A stretch of 59,102 bases of DNA. It comes from Alloalcanivorax marinus. GTDB lineage: Bacteria; Pseudomonadota; Gammaproteobacteria; Pseudomonadales; Alcanivoracaceae. The DNA is taken from positions 1-59,102 of the forward strand of contig NZ_JADDOL010000023.1 in assembly GCF_016906305.1 (NCBI RefSeq), in the 5' to 3' direction. Shown in pieces: positions 30,482 through 40,909 of this stretch (the stretch's first letter is position 1; each line of letters starts with the position of its first letter). The position numbers and the translations under genes were made by a program. Under the pieces are notes generated by a model. It was not told the DNA's origin, did not search any database, and saw only the letters and a program-made list of their open reading frames with translations.

Positions 30482-30508
30482 AAAACGCCCCGCTCAGCGG
30501 GGCGTTTT
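30482..30508. terminator. Bidirectional terminator between purK and the hydrolase lipoprotein
   Basis: CGCCCCGC-TCA-GCGGGGCG with AAAA before and TTTT after, so it works on both strands for the convergent genes. Confidence 0.9.
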
Positions 30509-30534
30509 CGTTTCCGGTCGATGGAACCCGCCGG

Positions 30535-31974
30535 TTACGGAGGGGTACAGGACGGCAGACCGGCGCGGTCGCTGCTGAACTGACAACCGAAGTCGTCGTT
30601 GGCCACCGTGGCCGGGTCCAGGAAGTCGTCGCCGTCGGGCCGGATCGAATTCTGTTCCCATCTGATCATGTCGTCGAAAGCGGTTTCCTGCTCGTCCAGC
30701 GTGAAGTCGCAATGAGACAGGGACCGGATGGCCCGCTGCACCAGCCAATCGCCGTTGCCATTGGCTTCCGCCCGTTCGCGGTAGATTTTGCCGTGCTCGA
30801 ACGGTACGTACAGATCCCCAAGCCCCTGCAGGCTGACCACCGGCACGCTGAACTCGCCATTGATCACCGGAATCCAGCGCAGGCCGTCGCCGCGCGGGCC
30901 GTTGGCCGCCGGGTTCATCTCCACACGCAGGATGGTGTCATTGAAAGCCTGTTCCTCGCTGGTCAGCGCTGGATCGTTATCGAACTGATATTCCACGCCG
31001 GCGTTGCCGCTGAGATCGCGGGCGAGGATGCCGTTGACGGTACCGTCGCGGCCACCGGTGCCCATCACGGTGCCCCAGAGGGCGGTTCGGAAACCGAGGT
31101 CGGCCAGCGGGCGCTCGCCGCCGGTGAGGTGCCGGAACAACGCCTGGAGTTTTTCGCCCTCTTCAGTCAGCACCCCCAACGACGCGCCCTGGGGCACCGT
31201 GGTCCATACCACGTCATTGATGGCGGTCACATCGAAATTGGTGGCGGGAAACGCTTCCAGGGGCGGGGCAGCGGGATCGACGGTGTGGGCGAAGTGCTGT
31301 GCGGCCAAAGTGGCGCGGGTCAGATATTCGAACTCATAGGTGTCGCCCACCACGCCACAGATGGGCACGGCGCCGTTGTACTGCACCTTGTGGTTGGCGG
31401 TCTGATAGGTCTCTTCCTCGATGGCCGCGGCGGTGACGTGACCGCCCATGGAGTGGCCCATGATGTAGATTCTGTCCGGCGCGGCCAGGCCGCGGCCGTT
31501 GTCCTCGGCGATGTCGTTGAACGCCAGCGCCAGCTCGTTGGTGTCCTCCACGCCGGTGCGCACATCGTAGTAGTTGGTGGAGTAGCTGGAGGCGGCCCAG
31601 GCATAGCCCTCGTCGAGCAGATGCTGACGGATGCTCGGGTTGCCCACCGCCAGTTCCTGGCCCTCGCCCCGGTAGCCGTGGGCGTACATCACCAGCCGAC
31701 CGTTCCAGGTCTCCGGCACCTCGATGCGGTAGCCGGCGCCGCTGGGGCGCACGCCCCACCAGCGGCTGGCGTTGGCGTGGCCGGTGACACCGCTCTCATC
31801 GAACGGCAGGGTCGCCTCGTCCACCGCGAACGTGCGGCTGTCCTGCTGGCGTTGGGGCTCGGAGGGGCTTTCGGTGTAGTCGTTGTCGCTGTCGCCGCCG
31901 CAGGCGGTCAGCAGCCCGGCGGCCAGCAGGCCGGCGAGCAGGGATCGGGTGCGTATTCCGGATGGAAAATCCAC
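30535..31974 (-). CDS. Lipoprotein alpha/beta hydrolase
   Basis: About 479 residues. The N-terminus is a lipoprotein signal (LLAGLLAAGLLTAC, Cys25) then an acidic linker. The hydrolase domain has RLVMYAHGYRG (oxyanion strand) and the nucleophile elbow GHSMGG with Ser175; Asp and His are expected near GLGDLYVP and SLSHCDF. The substrate is unknown, perhaps an ester or polyester. I chose GTG 31974 because GGGAGA lies 7 bases upstream; a GTG at 32061 would add 29 residues before the signal peptide and lacks a site. Conserved Cys near the C-terminus may form disulfides. Confidence 0.82.
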   Translation of the reverse strand: MDFPSGIRTRSLLAGLLAAGLLTACGGDSDNDYTESPSEPQRQQDSRTFAVDEATLPFDESGVTGHANASRWWGVRPSGAGYRIEVPETWNGRLVMYAHGYRGEGQELAVGNPSIRQHLLDEGYAWAASSYSTNYYDVRTGVEDTNELALAFNDIAEDNGRGLAAPDRIYIMGHSMGGHVTAAAIEEETYQTANHKVQYNGAVPICGVVGDTYEFEYLTRATLAAQHFAHTVDPAAPPLEAFPATNFDVTAINDVVWTTVPQGASLGVLTEEGEKLQALFRHLTGGERPLADLGFRTALWGTVMGTGGRDGTVNGILARDLSGNAGVEYQFDNDPALTSEEQAFNDTILRVEMNPAANGPRGDGLRWIPVINGEFSVPVVSLQGLGDLYVPFEHGKIYRERAEANGNGDWLVQRAIRSLSHCDFTLDEQETAFDDMIRWEQNSIRPDGDDFLDPATVANDDFGCQFSSDRAGLPSCTPP

Positions 31975-32147
31975 GATAAGTCTCCCGTTATTCTTGGCGT
32001 TATGGGTTGGTTGTTCTTGCTGTCTTATCTGGTATTCCGCTCTGCGAAATAGCGTTTTCACAAAGCGTGGAGCTAATATCCGGCTCGGTCGGAGAGGGTG
32101 TCAAGGGGAGAAATGCGTTTTTGGCGGGGTGTTTCGCTGTGCGAAAT

Positions 32148-32173
32148 AAAAACGCCCCGGGCGGGGCGTTTTT
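32148..32173. terminator. Terminator after ridA
   Basis: CGCCCC-N4-GGGGCG stem flanked by AAAAA and TTTTT, 27 bp beyond the ridA stop. The symmetry means it could also stop plus-strand transcripts. Confidence 0.85.
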
Positions 32174-32199
32174 GTGAACCGGTCGGACGTGGGGCCGAC

Positions 32200-32586
32200 T
32201 CAGGCGATGTCCATGATGCCGTCCATTTCCACGCCGGCGCCCTTCGGCAGGGCCGCCACGCCGATGGCGGCGCGGGCCGGGTAGGGCTCCTGCAGGTAGC
32301 TGGCCATCACCTCGTTGACCAGGGCGAAGTGGCTCAGGTCGGTGAGGAAGATATTCAGTTTGACGATGTCCTTGAGGCCGCCGCCGGCCGCTTCGCAGAC
32401 CGCGGTGAGATTATCGAAAACCTGACGAATCTGGGCCTCCATGTCGCCGTCCACCAGCGTCATGGTGGCCGGATCCAGGGGGATTTGCCCGGACAGGTAG
32501 ACGGTGGCGCCGGCCTTGATGGCCTGGGAATAGGTGCCGATGGCGGCGGGCGCCCGGTCGGTGTTGATCACGGAACGATTGGACAT
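32200..32586 (-). CDS. ridA: RidA-family enamine/imine deaminase
   Basis: 128 residues. Family marks: [21 protein letters not shown], the conserved Arg in [21 protein letters not shown] that binds the substrate carboxylate. RidA hydrolyses reactive 2-aminoacrylate formed by PLP enzymes. ATG 32586 follows AGGAAAG. Downstream of spoT on the same strand, the usual spoT-ridA order. Confidence 0.96.
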   Translation of the reverse strand: MSNRSVINTDRAPAAIGTYSQAIKAGATVYLSGQIPLDPATMTLVDGDMEAQIRQVFDNLTAVCEAAGGGLKDIVKLNIFLTDLSHFALVNEVMASYLQEPYPARAAIGVAALPKGAGVEMDGIMDIA

Positions 32587-32629
32587 GATTGTGCTTTCCT
32601 GCTGAATGAATGGCACCGGCCCGGCGGGC

Positions 32630-34747
32630 TCAGGCGCTGATACGGTGAATCCTCACAACATTATCCAGCGTACGCAAACGTTTGATGATGCGGGCCAGAT
32701 GAATGCGGTCCTTGACGGTGAGGGTGACGTTGATGACCGAGAGCGTGGGGTCCTTCTCGGCCATGTCGATGGTGTCGATGTTGGAGCCCAGCTCGGAGAC
32801 GCTGTTCGCCAGGGTGGCCAGCACGCCGCGCTTGTTGACCAGCTCGATGCGCAGGGCGGCGGTGAATTCCTGGCCCACTTCCTTATCCCAATCCAGCGAG
32901 ATGCATTTTTCCGGGGCGCTGCGCATTTCCGCCAGCAGGTTCTTGCAGGTGTCGCGGTGCACCACGATGCCGCGGCCGGCGCTCAGATGGCCGAGGATGG
33001 TGTCGCCGGGCAGCGGATAGCAGCATTTGGCGTAGGTCACCATCAGCCCTTCGCTGCCACGGATGGCCAGCGGGCGGCGGTCCCGGTCGCGGCTTTCCTC
33101 TTCATCCTCGCGGGCGCCGGCCAGCTTGCGCGCCACCAGCGGCGCCAACCGGTTGCCCATGCCGATGTCCTCGAGCAGGTCATCGAAGCTGGCGTAGTTG
33201 TTGTCCGCCAGTTCCACCGCCAGGGTCGCCTCGGACAGCCGGCTCAGTTCCATCTCATAGCCGCTCAGGGCTTTTTCCAGCAGGCGGCGGCCCAGCTCGG
33301 CGGCGTCCTCGCGGCGCTGCTGCTTGAGGAAATGGCGGATGTTGGAGCGTGCCTTGCCGGTGACCACGAAGTTGAGCCAGCCCGGGTTCGGCGTGGCGCT
33401 GGGGGCGGTGATGATCTTCACGGTCTGGCCGGACTCCAGCGGCGTGGAGAGCGCCGCCAGCTTGCCGTCGATGCGCGCCGCCACGCAGCGGTTGCCCACC
33501 TTGGTGTGCACCGCGTAGGCGAAGTCCACCGGGGTGGCGCCCGCGGGCAGTTCCTTGATGTCGCCCTTGGGCGTGAACACGTAGGCCTCGTCCGGGAACA
33601 GGTCCACCTTCACGTTTTCCAGGAACTCCATGGAGTTGCCCGCCTTCTGCTGGATTTCCAGCAGGCGCTGCATCCAGGACTGGGCGCGGGTGTGGGTGGG
33701 CGAGCCGGAGTCGTCGCTGGCCTTGTACAGCCAGTGGGCGGCGATGCCGTTGTTGGCCATCGCCTCCATTTCCTCGGTGCGGATCTGGATCTCCAGCGGA
33801 ATGCCGGAGTGGGCCTTCAGGGTGGTGTGCAGCGACTGGTAGCCGTTGGCCTTGGGAATCGCCACGTAGTCCTTGAAGCGCCCGGGAATCGGAATGAAGT
33901 GGTTGTGCACCGCTCCCAGCGCCCGGTAGCAGGTGTCCACCCGGTCGACGATGATGCGGAAGCCGAACACGTCCATGATTTCCGAGAACGGCTTATGCTG
34001 TTCCTTCATCTTCTGGTAGATGCTGTAGAGGTGCTTCTCGCGGCCCAGCACCCGCGCCTCGATGCCCTCCTCCCTGAGGCTGTGCTCGATGCTCGCCTTG
34101 ATCGAGGAGAGAATTTCCTTGCGGTTACCACGGGCCGCCTGCACCGCCTTGCCGATGCGCCGGGCGCGCATCGGGTAAATGTTGTGGAAGGCCAGGTCCT
34201 CGTATTCCACCCGCATGTTGTACATGCCCAGCCGGAAGGCGATGGGGGCGTAGATTTCCAGGGTCTCGGTGGCGATGCGGCGGCGTTTCTCCGGCTTCAT
34301 CACATGCAGGGTGCGCATGTTGTGGAGCCGGTCGGCCAGTTTCACCAGAATCACGCGGATGTCGCGGGTCATGGCCAGCATCATCTTGCGCAGGTTCTCG
34401 GCCTGCTGCTCGGCCTTGGACTCGAACTTGATCTGGGCGATCTTGGAGACGCCGTCCACCAGCTCGGCCACCTCCTCGCTGAATTCCTCGGCGATCTGCT
34501 CCTTGCTGTAGCCGGTGTCCTCGATCACGTCGTGCAACATGGCCGCCATCAGCGAGGCGTAGTCCATGTGCATGTCCACCAGGATGTTGGCCACCGCCAG
34601 CGGATGGGTGATGTAGGGGTCGCCGGTACGCCGGTACTGGCCCTGGTGAGCCTGCTCGGCGAAACGGTAGGCGCGCGTGACCTGGGCGATCTGGTCGTCC
34701 GTCAGGTAGCTGCGCAGCCGTTTTTCCAGGTTACGAATGGAGGGCAA
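32630..34747 (-). CDS. spoT: Bifunctional (p)ppGpp synthetase/hydrolase SpoT
   Basis: 705-residue stringent-response enzyme. The HD hydrolase domain is intact ([24 protein letters not shown] around 71-77). A synthetase domain ([29 protein letters not shown]), TGS ([26 protein letters not shown]) and C-terminal ACT domain follow. The start is a TTG at 34747: the N-terminus [11 protein letters not shown] aligns with SpoT of Pseudomonas and no in-frame ATG lies upstream; GAGG sits 5 bases before it. A terminator separates it from rpoZ, so it likely has its own promoter. Confidence 0.97.
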   Translation of the reverse strand: MPSIRNLEKRLRSYLTDDQIAQVTRAYRFAEQAHQGQYRRTGDPYITHPLAVANILVDMHMDYASLMAAMLHDVIEDTGYSKEQIAEEFSEEVAELVDGVSKIAQIKFESKAEQQAENLRKMMLAMTRDIRVILVKLADRLHNMRTLHVMKPEKRRRIATETLEIYAPIAFRLGMYNMRVEYEDLAFHNIYPMRARRIGKAVQAARGNRKEILSSIKASIEHSLREEGIEARVLGREKHLYSIYQKMKEQHKPFSEIMDVFGFRIIVDRVDTCYRALGAVHNHFIPIPGRFKDYVAIPKANGYQSLHTTLKAHSGIPLEIQIRTEEMEAMANNGIAAHWLYKASDDSGSPTHTRAQSWMQRLLEIQQKAGNSMEFLENVKVDLFPDEAYVFTPKGDIKELPAGATPVDFAYAVHTKVGNRCVAARIDGKLAALSTPLESGQTVKIITAPSATPNPGWLNFVVTGKARSNIRHFLKQQRREDAAELGRRLLEKALSGYEMELSRLSEATLAVELADNNYASFDDLLEDIGMGNRLAPLVARKLAGAREDEEESRDRDRRPLAIRGSEGLMVTYAKCCYPLPGDTILGHLSAGRGIVVHRDTCKNLLAEMRSAPEKCISLDWDKEVGQEFTAALRIELVNKRGVLATLANSVSELGSNIDTIDMAEKDPTLSVINVTLTVKDRIHLARIIKRLRTLDNVVRIHRISA

Positions 34748-34879
34748 GGGGCCTCGCCGTGCCGCCAGGGCGTTGAAGGTTAACGTTGATTCCTAGCTTA
34801 GGAGTGGCGTGACAATTTGTCTACGATGAGGCTCGTGAGTGCTTGATAAAGCAGGGATTTCACCGGCGGGGCCACCACG

Positions 34880-34906
34880 AAAAAGCCCGCCTCGATGGGC
34901 GGGCTT
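34880..34906 (-). terminator. Terminator between rpoZ and spoT
   Basis: AAGCCCGCC-N6-GGCGGGCTT stem (34883-34906) followed on the minus strand by further T at 34880-34882, 26 bp beyond the rpoZ stop. Confidence 0.8.
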
Positions 34907-34931
34907 GTCCGAACGGCGCCGGCGCCGGCGA

Positions 34932-35195
34932 TTATTCGCCGAACGACTGGGTCAGCAGCGCCAGATCGTCCACCTCGGCGCCCTGGTCGGCCATCGGGTT
35001 TTCCACCGATTCGGCGGTCACGTGGCCTTCGGCGATCTCGCGCAGCGCCACCACGGTGGGCTTGTCGTTTTCCCAGGCCACCCGCGGCTCCTTGCCGCCG
35101 GTCTGCAGCTGGCGCGCGCGCCGGCTGGATACCAGAACCAGCTCGAAACGGTTGTCCAGTTTTTCCAGGCAGTCTTCTACGGTTACACGGGCCAT
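34932..35195 (-). CDS. rpoZ: RNA polymerase omega subunit
   Basis: 87 residues with the omega signature [30 protein letters not shown]. Promotes RNA polymerase assembly and forms part of the ppGpp site. ATG 35195 is preceded by AGGAG. Longer in-frame extension into gmk is antisense-free but out of the gmk frame and not used. Confidence 0.97.
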   Translation of the reverse strand: MARVTVEDCLEKLDNRFELVLVSSRRARQLQTGGKEPRVAWENDKPTVVALREIAEGHVTAESVENPMADQGAEVDDLALLTQSFGE

Positions 35196-35224
35196 GGAGG
35201 TTCTCCTGTTGCGGGAGCGGGATT

Positions 35225-37052
<1,828 letters not shown>

Positions 37053-37075
37053 AAACCGACTGGGGAGACGGACCC

Positions 37076-38038
37076 GTGTCCTTTTCACTCTACGAAGACC
37101 TTGGCCACGACATCACCCGCATCGACACCGCCATGCTCCGCGAGGAACTGGCGGCCTGCTACCTGCTGCGCGGCGGCGACGAGTTCGCCATTATCGAGAC
37201 CGGCACCCACCACACGGTGCCGATCATTCTCGACCTGCTGGCGGAGCGGCGCATCGACCGGCGGCAGGTCAAGTATGTGATCCCCACCCATGTGCACCTG
37301 GACCACGCCGGCGGCGTGGGCGGACTGATGGCGGCGCTGCCCGAGGCGACCTTGCTGGTGCACCCGCGCGGGGCGCGGCACATGATCGAGCCGGCGAAGC
37401 TGGTGGCGGGCGCCACCGCCGTGTACGGCGAGGCGGCGTTCCGCGAAACCTATGGCGAGATCCTGCCCGTGCCGGCGTCCCGGGTGCGCACCCCCGGGGA
37501 CGGCGACGAGGTGAAGGTGGGGGATCGCCGGCTGGTGTTCCTGGATACGCCGGGCCACGCCAGGCACCATTTCTGCGTGTACGATCCGGCTTCCGCCGGG
37601 GTCTTCACCGGCGATACCTTCGGGCTCTCCTATCCACCGCTGACCACGGAGAAAGGCCCGTTCATTTTGCCCACCACCACGCCGGTACAGTTTGACCCGC
37701 CGGCGCTGCAGGCCTCCATCGGCAAACTGATGGCGCTGAATGCGGAACGCATGTATCTCACTCACTACGGCCCGGTGGGCAATCCCGGCACCCTGGGCGA
37801 ACGCCTGCGCGGCCAGGTGGACGACTACGTGGATCTGGCCGAGCGGGTGGCGGGCGAGGTTGGGGATGACGAGCTGGAGGCGGCCCTGCGCACCGCCCTG
37901 CGCGACTACCTGTTCCGCCAGGTGCGCGAGCACGGCGTCCGGATGGACGACGACCGGCTCGACGCGGTGCTGGGCATGGACCTGACGCTCAACAGCCAGG
38001 GGCTGGCGGTGTGGTTGCGCTCCCGGCGTGCGGCCTGA
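37076..38038 (+). CDS. MBL-fold metallohydrolase
   Basis: 320 residues with the zinc motif THVHLDH (71-77), a later TPGHARHHF and FTGDTFG, and a helical C-terminal region of about 75 residues (RGQVDDYVDLAERVAGEVGDDELEAALR). This resembles the glyoxalase-II-like MBL subgroup; the substrate may be a thioester or ester. Start is GTG 37076 with GGGAGA 8 bases upstream. Convergent with the TRAP large-subunit gene, 12 bp apart. Confidence 0.88.
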   Translation: MSFSLYEDLGHDITRIDTAMLREELAACYLLRGGDEFAIIETGTHHTVPIILDLLAERRIDRRQVKYVIPTHVHLDHAGGVGGLMAALPEATLLVHPRGARHMIEPAKLVAGATAVYGEAAFRETYGEILPVPASRVRTPGDGDEVKVGDRRLVFLDTPGHARHHFCVYDPASAGVFTGDTFGLSYPPLTTEKGPFILPTTTPVQFDPPALQASIGKLMALNAERMYLTHYGPVGNPGTLGERLRGQVDDYVDLAERVAGEVGDDELEAALRTALRDYLFRQVREHGVRMDDDRLDAVLGMDLTLNSQGLAVWLRSRRAA

Positions 38039-38050
38039 GCCGCGCGCCGA

Positions 38051-39358
38051 TCAGCCCAGCACGCGGGGCAGGAAAAGAATGATGTCCGGAAACGCCATCA
38101 GCACCGCCAGCACCAGAATGTCCATCACCAGGAACCAGAGCACGCCCTTGAAGATGGCGCCGGTGGCGACCAGATCGCCGACCACGCTTTTGATCACGAA
38201 GATGTTCATGCCGATGGGTGGCGTCACCATGCCGATCTCCAGCAGTTTGGTGAGCACCACCCCGAACCAGATCAGGCTGAGATCGACGCTGTCGATGATC
38301 GGCAGCACGATGGGCAGTGTCAGCAGCATGGCGCCAATGGGCTCCAGGAACATGCCCAGCAGCAGATAGATCAGCACGATGATCAGCAGTATCGCCAGGG
38401 TGCTGGCGCCGGCGTCGATCACCATCGACGACAGGAAATCGCCGGCGCCGGACAGCGACAGGAAGCGGGTCAGCAGGCTGGCGCCCATGGCGATGATCAG
38501 CAAGGTGCCGGTGGTGAGCAGGGTTTCCAGCACCGCGTCGCGGAAGCGGCCCCAGGTGAGTGTGCGTTTGCACAGCGCCACCACGCAGGCCAGGGCAGCG
38601 CCCACGGCGCCCGCTTCGGTGGGCGTGAACAGCCCGGCGAACAGACCGCCAAAGATGCCGACCATGATCGCCACCACCGGCCACACTTCCCACAGAGCTT
38701 TCCATTTCTCGGCGCGGTCGATGTGCTCCGTGGTGGAGGGCGCCAGGGCCGGATTCAGTTTCACCCGGGTCACCACCACGATGATGTAACCGAGCACCGT
38801 GATCAGGCCGGCGGCGATGCCGCCCAGGAACAGCTTGGTGATCGACTCCTGGGCGATGATGCCGTACAGAATCATGATGATCGACGGCGGCAGCAGCGCC
38901 CCGACCGTACCGGCAATGGCCACGGTGCTGGTGGCGAGACCGGGCTGGTAACGGTGCTCGATCATCTCCGGCACGGCTACCCGGCCCATGGCGGCGGAGC
39001 AGGCCACCGACGAACCGCACACCGCGGCGAAGCCGGTGGTGCCGAAAATGGACGCCACCGCCAGCCCGCCGGGAATACGGGTCAGCCACAGGCGCGCCGC
39101 CCGGAACAGGCCCTGGGTCAACTGTGCGTGGTAGCACACGTAGCCGAGCAACAAGAACATGGGCACCGAGCTCAGCACCCAGTTGGCGGAGAACTGATAG
39201 GGAATCAGACCCAGGGACCCCCAGGCGATGCCCCAGCCCATCATGTACCAGAGGCCGGCGAAGGAGACGCCGATCAGTGCCAGGGCCACCGGCAAACGCA
39301 GGGCGATCAACACGAACAGCACCGCCAGCCCGGACAGGCCGATTTGAACGTCACTCAC
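38051..39358 (-). CDS. TRAP transporter large permease DctM-type
   Basis: 435 residues, twelve or so hydrophobic helices in two halves, typical DctM segments such as ASIFGTTGFAAVCGSSVACSAAMGRVAVPEM and TPPIGMNIFVIKSV. Sodium-coupled carrier of the tripartite system. GTG start at 39358 overlaps the dctQ stop by 8 bp. Last gene of the leftward mevalonate cluster; together with dctP and dctQ it should import a carboxylic acid. Confidence 0.94.
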   Translation of the reverse strand: MSDVQIGLSGLAVLFVLIALRLPVALALIGVSFAGLWYMMGWGIAWGSLGLIPYQFSANWVLSSVPMFLLLGYVCYHAQLTQGLFRAARLWLTRIPGGLAVASIFGTTGFAAVCGSSVACSAAMGRVAVPEMIEHRYQPGLATSTVAIAGTVGALLPPSIIMILYGIIAQESITKLFLGGIAAGLITVLGYIIVVVTRVKLNPALAPSTTEHIDRAEKWKALWEVWPVVAIMVGIFGGLFAGLFTPTEAGAVGAALACVVALCKRTLTWGRFRDAVLETLLTTGTLLIIAMGASLLTRFLSLSGAGDFLSSMVIDAGASTLAILLIIVLIYLLLGMFLEPIGAMLLTLPIVLPIIDSVDLSLIWFGVVLTKLLEIGMVTPPIGMNIFVIKSVVGDLVATGAIFKGVLWFLVMDILVLAVLMAFPDIILFLPRVLG

Positions 39359-39929
39359 GGGGCGCGCCCTCCCCGCTGGCCTGGGGGCGCACGTCCGCCT
39401 CGCGGCGGCGCTCTTCGTCGCTGACACGCAGCCCGCTGCGGGCGCCGGTCAGATACACCAGGAATTTATAGGCCAGCACCAGCACCATCAGGCCCAGGCC
39501 AAGCGGCAGCATAAAGTAGCCCGGCCAGGTGATGATGGTGGTACCCCCTTCCACCAGGGCGGCGCCGCTTTGGTATTTGGTGACGGCTTCGTCCCAGGTC
39601 TTGACGGTCATGAAGCCGACCACGATGGCGCTCACCGGCAGCAGCCAGTGCGCCAGATGGCGCTGCAGCTTATCGGGCAGGCGCTCCACCACCACTTCCA
39701 CGCTGACATGGGCATCCAGCTTTTCCGCGTAGGCCAGCGGCACGAAGGCGGCGATCACCATGTAGTAGTTGGACACATAGGTGATGGTGCCGGGAGGCGG
39801 TGACGAAAACAGAAAGCGCAGCACCACATCGGCGGTGATGTGCAGCATCATCAGCGCGATGGCAAGCCCGCCGATCAGGGTGGTGAAATCCGTCAGGCCC
39901 GAAAGCCAACGTCCTAGCCGGTACATCAT
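39351..39929 (-). CDS. TRAP transporter small permease DctQ-type
   Basis: 192 residues with four hydrophobic helices and the family pattern ITADVVLRFLF and AYAEKLDAHVSVEVVVERLP. The C-terminal 30 residues are charged and cytoplasmic. ATG 39929 follows GGGAGA. Coupled to dctM. Confidence 0.92.
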   Translation of the reverse strand: MMYRLGRWLSGLTDFTTLIGGLAIALMMLHITADVVLRFLFSSPPPGTITYVSNYYMVIAAFVPLAYAEKLDAHVSVEVVVERLPDKLQRHLAHWLLPVSAIVVGFMTVKTWDEAVTKYQSGAALVEGGTTIITWPGYFMLPLGLGLMVLVLAYKFLVYLTGARSGLRVSDEERRREADVRPQASGEGAPRE

Positions 39930-39957
39930 GTTTTCTCCCGCATGCCCACGGGCCGGT

Positions 39958-40368
39958 TCAGGCGCGCGCCTGGAAGCGCACCCGGGCGGTGGCCACGGTG
40001 GTGGTTTTATCGTTCTGATTGTTCAGCGTCAGGCTGAGGGTGGCGCCCTGTTCATCGCACTCGGTGACCTGGCCGGCGCCGGTCAGCACGTCGCCGAGAT
40101 AGGCGGCCAGCCGGTTGCTGTAGGTAAACGAGGCCAGCACGCCATGCTCGCCGAGCCACTCCTCCACCATCTGTGTCAGCCAGTCGCCTTGCAAAGGGCC
40201 GTCGATCAGCAATTGTGGATGACCCTCGGCTTGCTGCGTGTAGGGCAGATCGTAATGAATGCGGTGCGGATTCCAGATCGCCGCGTTATAAAGAAAAAGC
40301 TGCACGCTGTCCGCTTCGAAGCGGCGCGTTTCCAGAGTGTCGCCAATGGCGATCGAAAGTCTGGACAT
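39958..40368 (-). CDS. MaoC/HTD2-type hotdog hydratase subunit (C-terminal-type half)
   Basis: 136-residue single hotdog protein. The active-site segment AAIWNPHRIHYDLPYT is the HTD2/mesaconyl-C4-CoA hydratase version (NxHRIHYD), followed by LLIDGPLQGDWL. These enzymes hydrate an acyl-CoA double bond or dehydrate a 3-hydroxyacyl-CoA. It is 5 bp from the next subunit gene, so the two probably form a heterodimer equivalent to a double-hotdog protein. In this operon the natural substrate could be 3-methylglutaconyl-CoA/HMG-CoA (inference). Confidence 0.85.
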   Translation of the reverse strand: MSRLSIAIGDTLETRRFEADSVQLFLYNAAIWNPHRIHYDLPYTQQAEGHPQLLIDGPLQGDWLTQMVEEWLGEHGVLASFTYSNRLAAYLGDVLTGAGQVTECDEQGATLSLTLNNQNDKTTTVATARVRFQARA

Positions 40369-40373
40369 GGCGG

Positions 40374-40829
40374 TTACCTCGCGATCCGGGTGAGATATTC
40401 GGTGACCACGGGTTCGCCGTCCCGGGTTTCGAAACGGTTTTCGAACACCATGAAAATCAGCGGTCCGGAGCCGCCTTGCTTTTCGTAAAGATCCGACAGC
40501 TTTTGCCGGCAGACCAGCACCTGGCCGGGCAGGATCCGGCCGTGAACGCGGTATTCGCTGCCGCCGGCCATGATGCGTTTCAATGGCAGCTCGGGAATCA
40601 GCGGGCTGTCCGGCTGGCGCCCGTCCGGCAGCAGCTCGGACAACGGAATCACCGGCATCATGGCGCTGAACAGGAACAACAATGGCGCCTCGTCACCGTT
40701 CAGATAGCGCTGCTGGCGCTGGCCGGTGGCCACTGCGTACTTACGGATGTCGTTGCGGCTGATCTCGAACTCGAACGGCGCCACCTCGGTGCCGATCAGC
40801 GCGCGCAGCTCGTCGGTCAGAATGCTCAT
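40374..40829 (-). CDS. FAS1-like dehydratase N-terminal-type hotdog subunit
   Basis: 151 residues matching the MaoC_dehydrat_N (PF13452) pattern: EFEISRNDIRKYAVATGQ, MAGGSEYRVHGRILPGQVLVCRQKLSDLYEKQGG and LIFMVFENRFETRDGEPV. This half usually contributes the substrate tunnel, the partner subunit the active-site His/Asp. ATG 40829 was chosen; the ribosome site is weak. The gene lies beyond an internal terminator after dctP. Confidence 0.83.
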   Translation of the reverse strand: MSILTDELRALIGTEVAPFEFEISRNDIRKYAVATGQRQQRYLNGDEAPLLFLFSAMMPVIPLSELLPDGRQPDSPLIPELPLKRIMAGGSEYRVHGRILPGQVLVCRQKLSDLYEKQGGSGPLIFMVFENRFETRDGEPVVTEYLTRIAR

Positions 40830-40872
40830 GTCTTTATCGCCATAACGGTGGCCGCCACGGGTTGCGGGCCAC

Positions 40873-40903
40873 AAAAAAGGGCGCGGCGAAAGGGGGCCGC
40901 GCC
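40873..40903 (-). terminator. Intra-cluster terminator after the TRAP binding-protein gene
   Basis: GGCGCGGC-N8-GCCGCGCC stem (40880-40903) followed on the minus strand by six T (40873-40878). It lies 7 bp beyond the dctP stop and before four genes of the same strand, so it likely attenuates rather than ends the transcript. Confidence 0.85.
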
Positions 40904-40909
40904 GTACTC

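Noticed and set aside
32606-34783. 725-codon frame opposite spoT
   Set aside because: Antisense shadow; composition rich in His, Gln and Gly.
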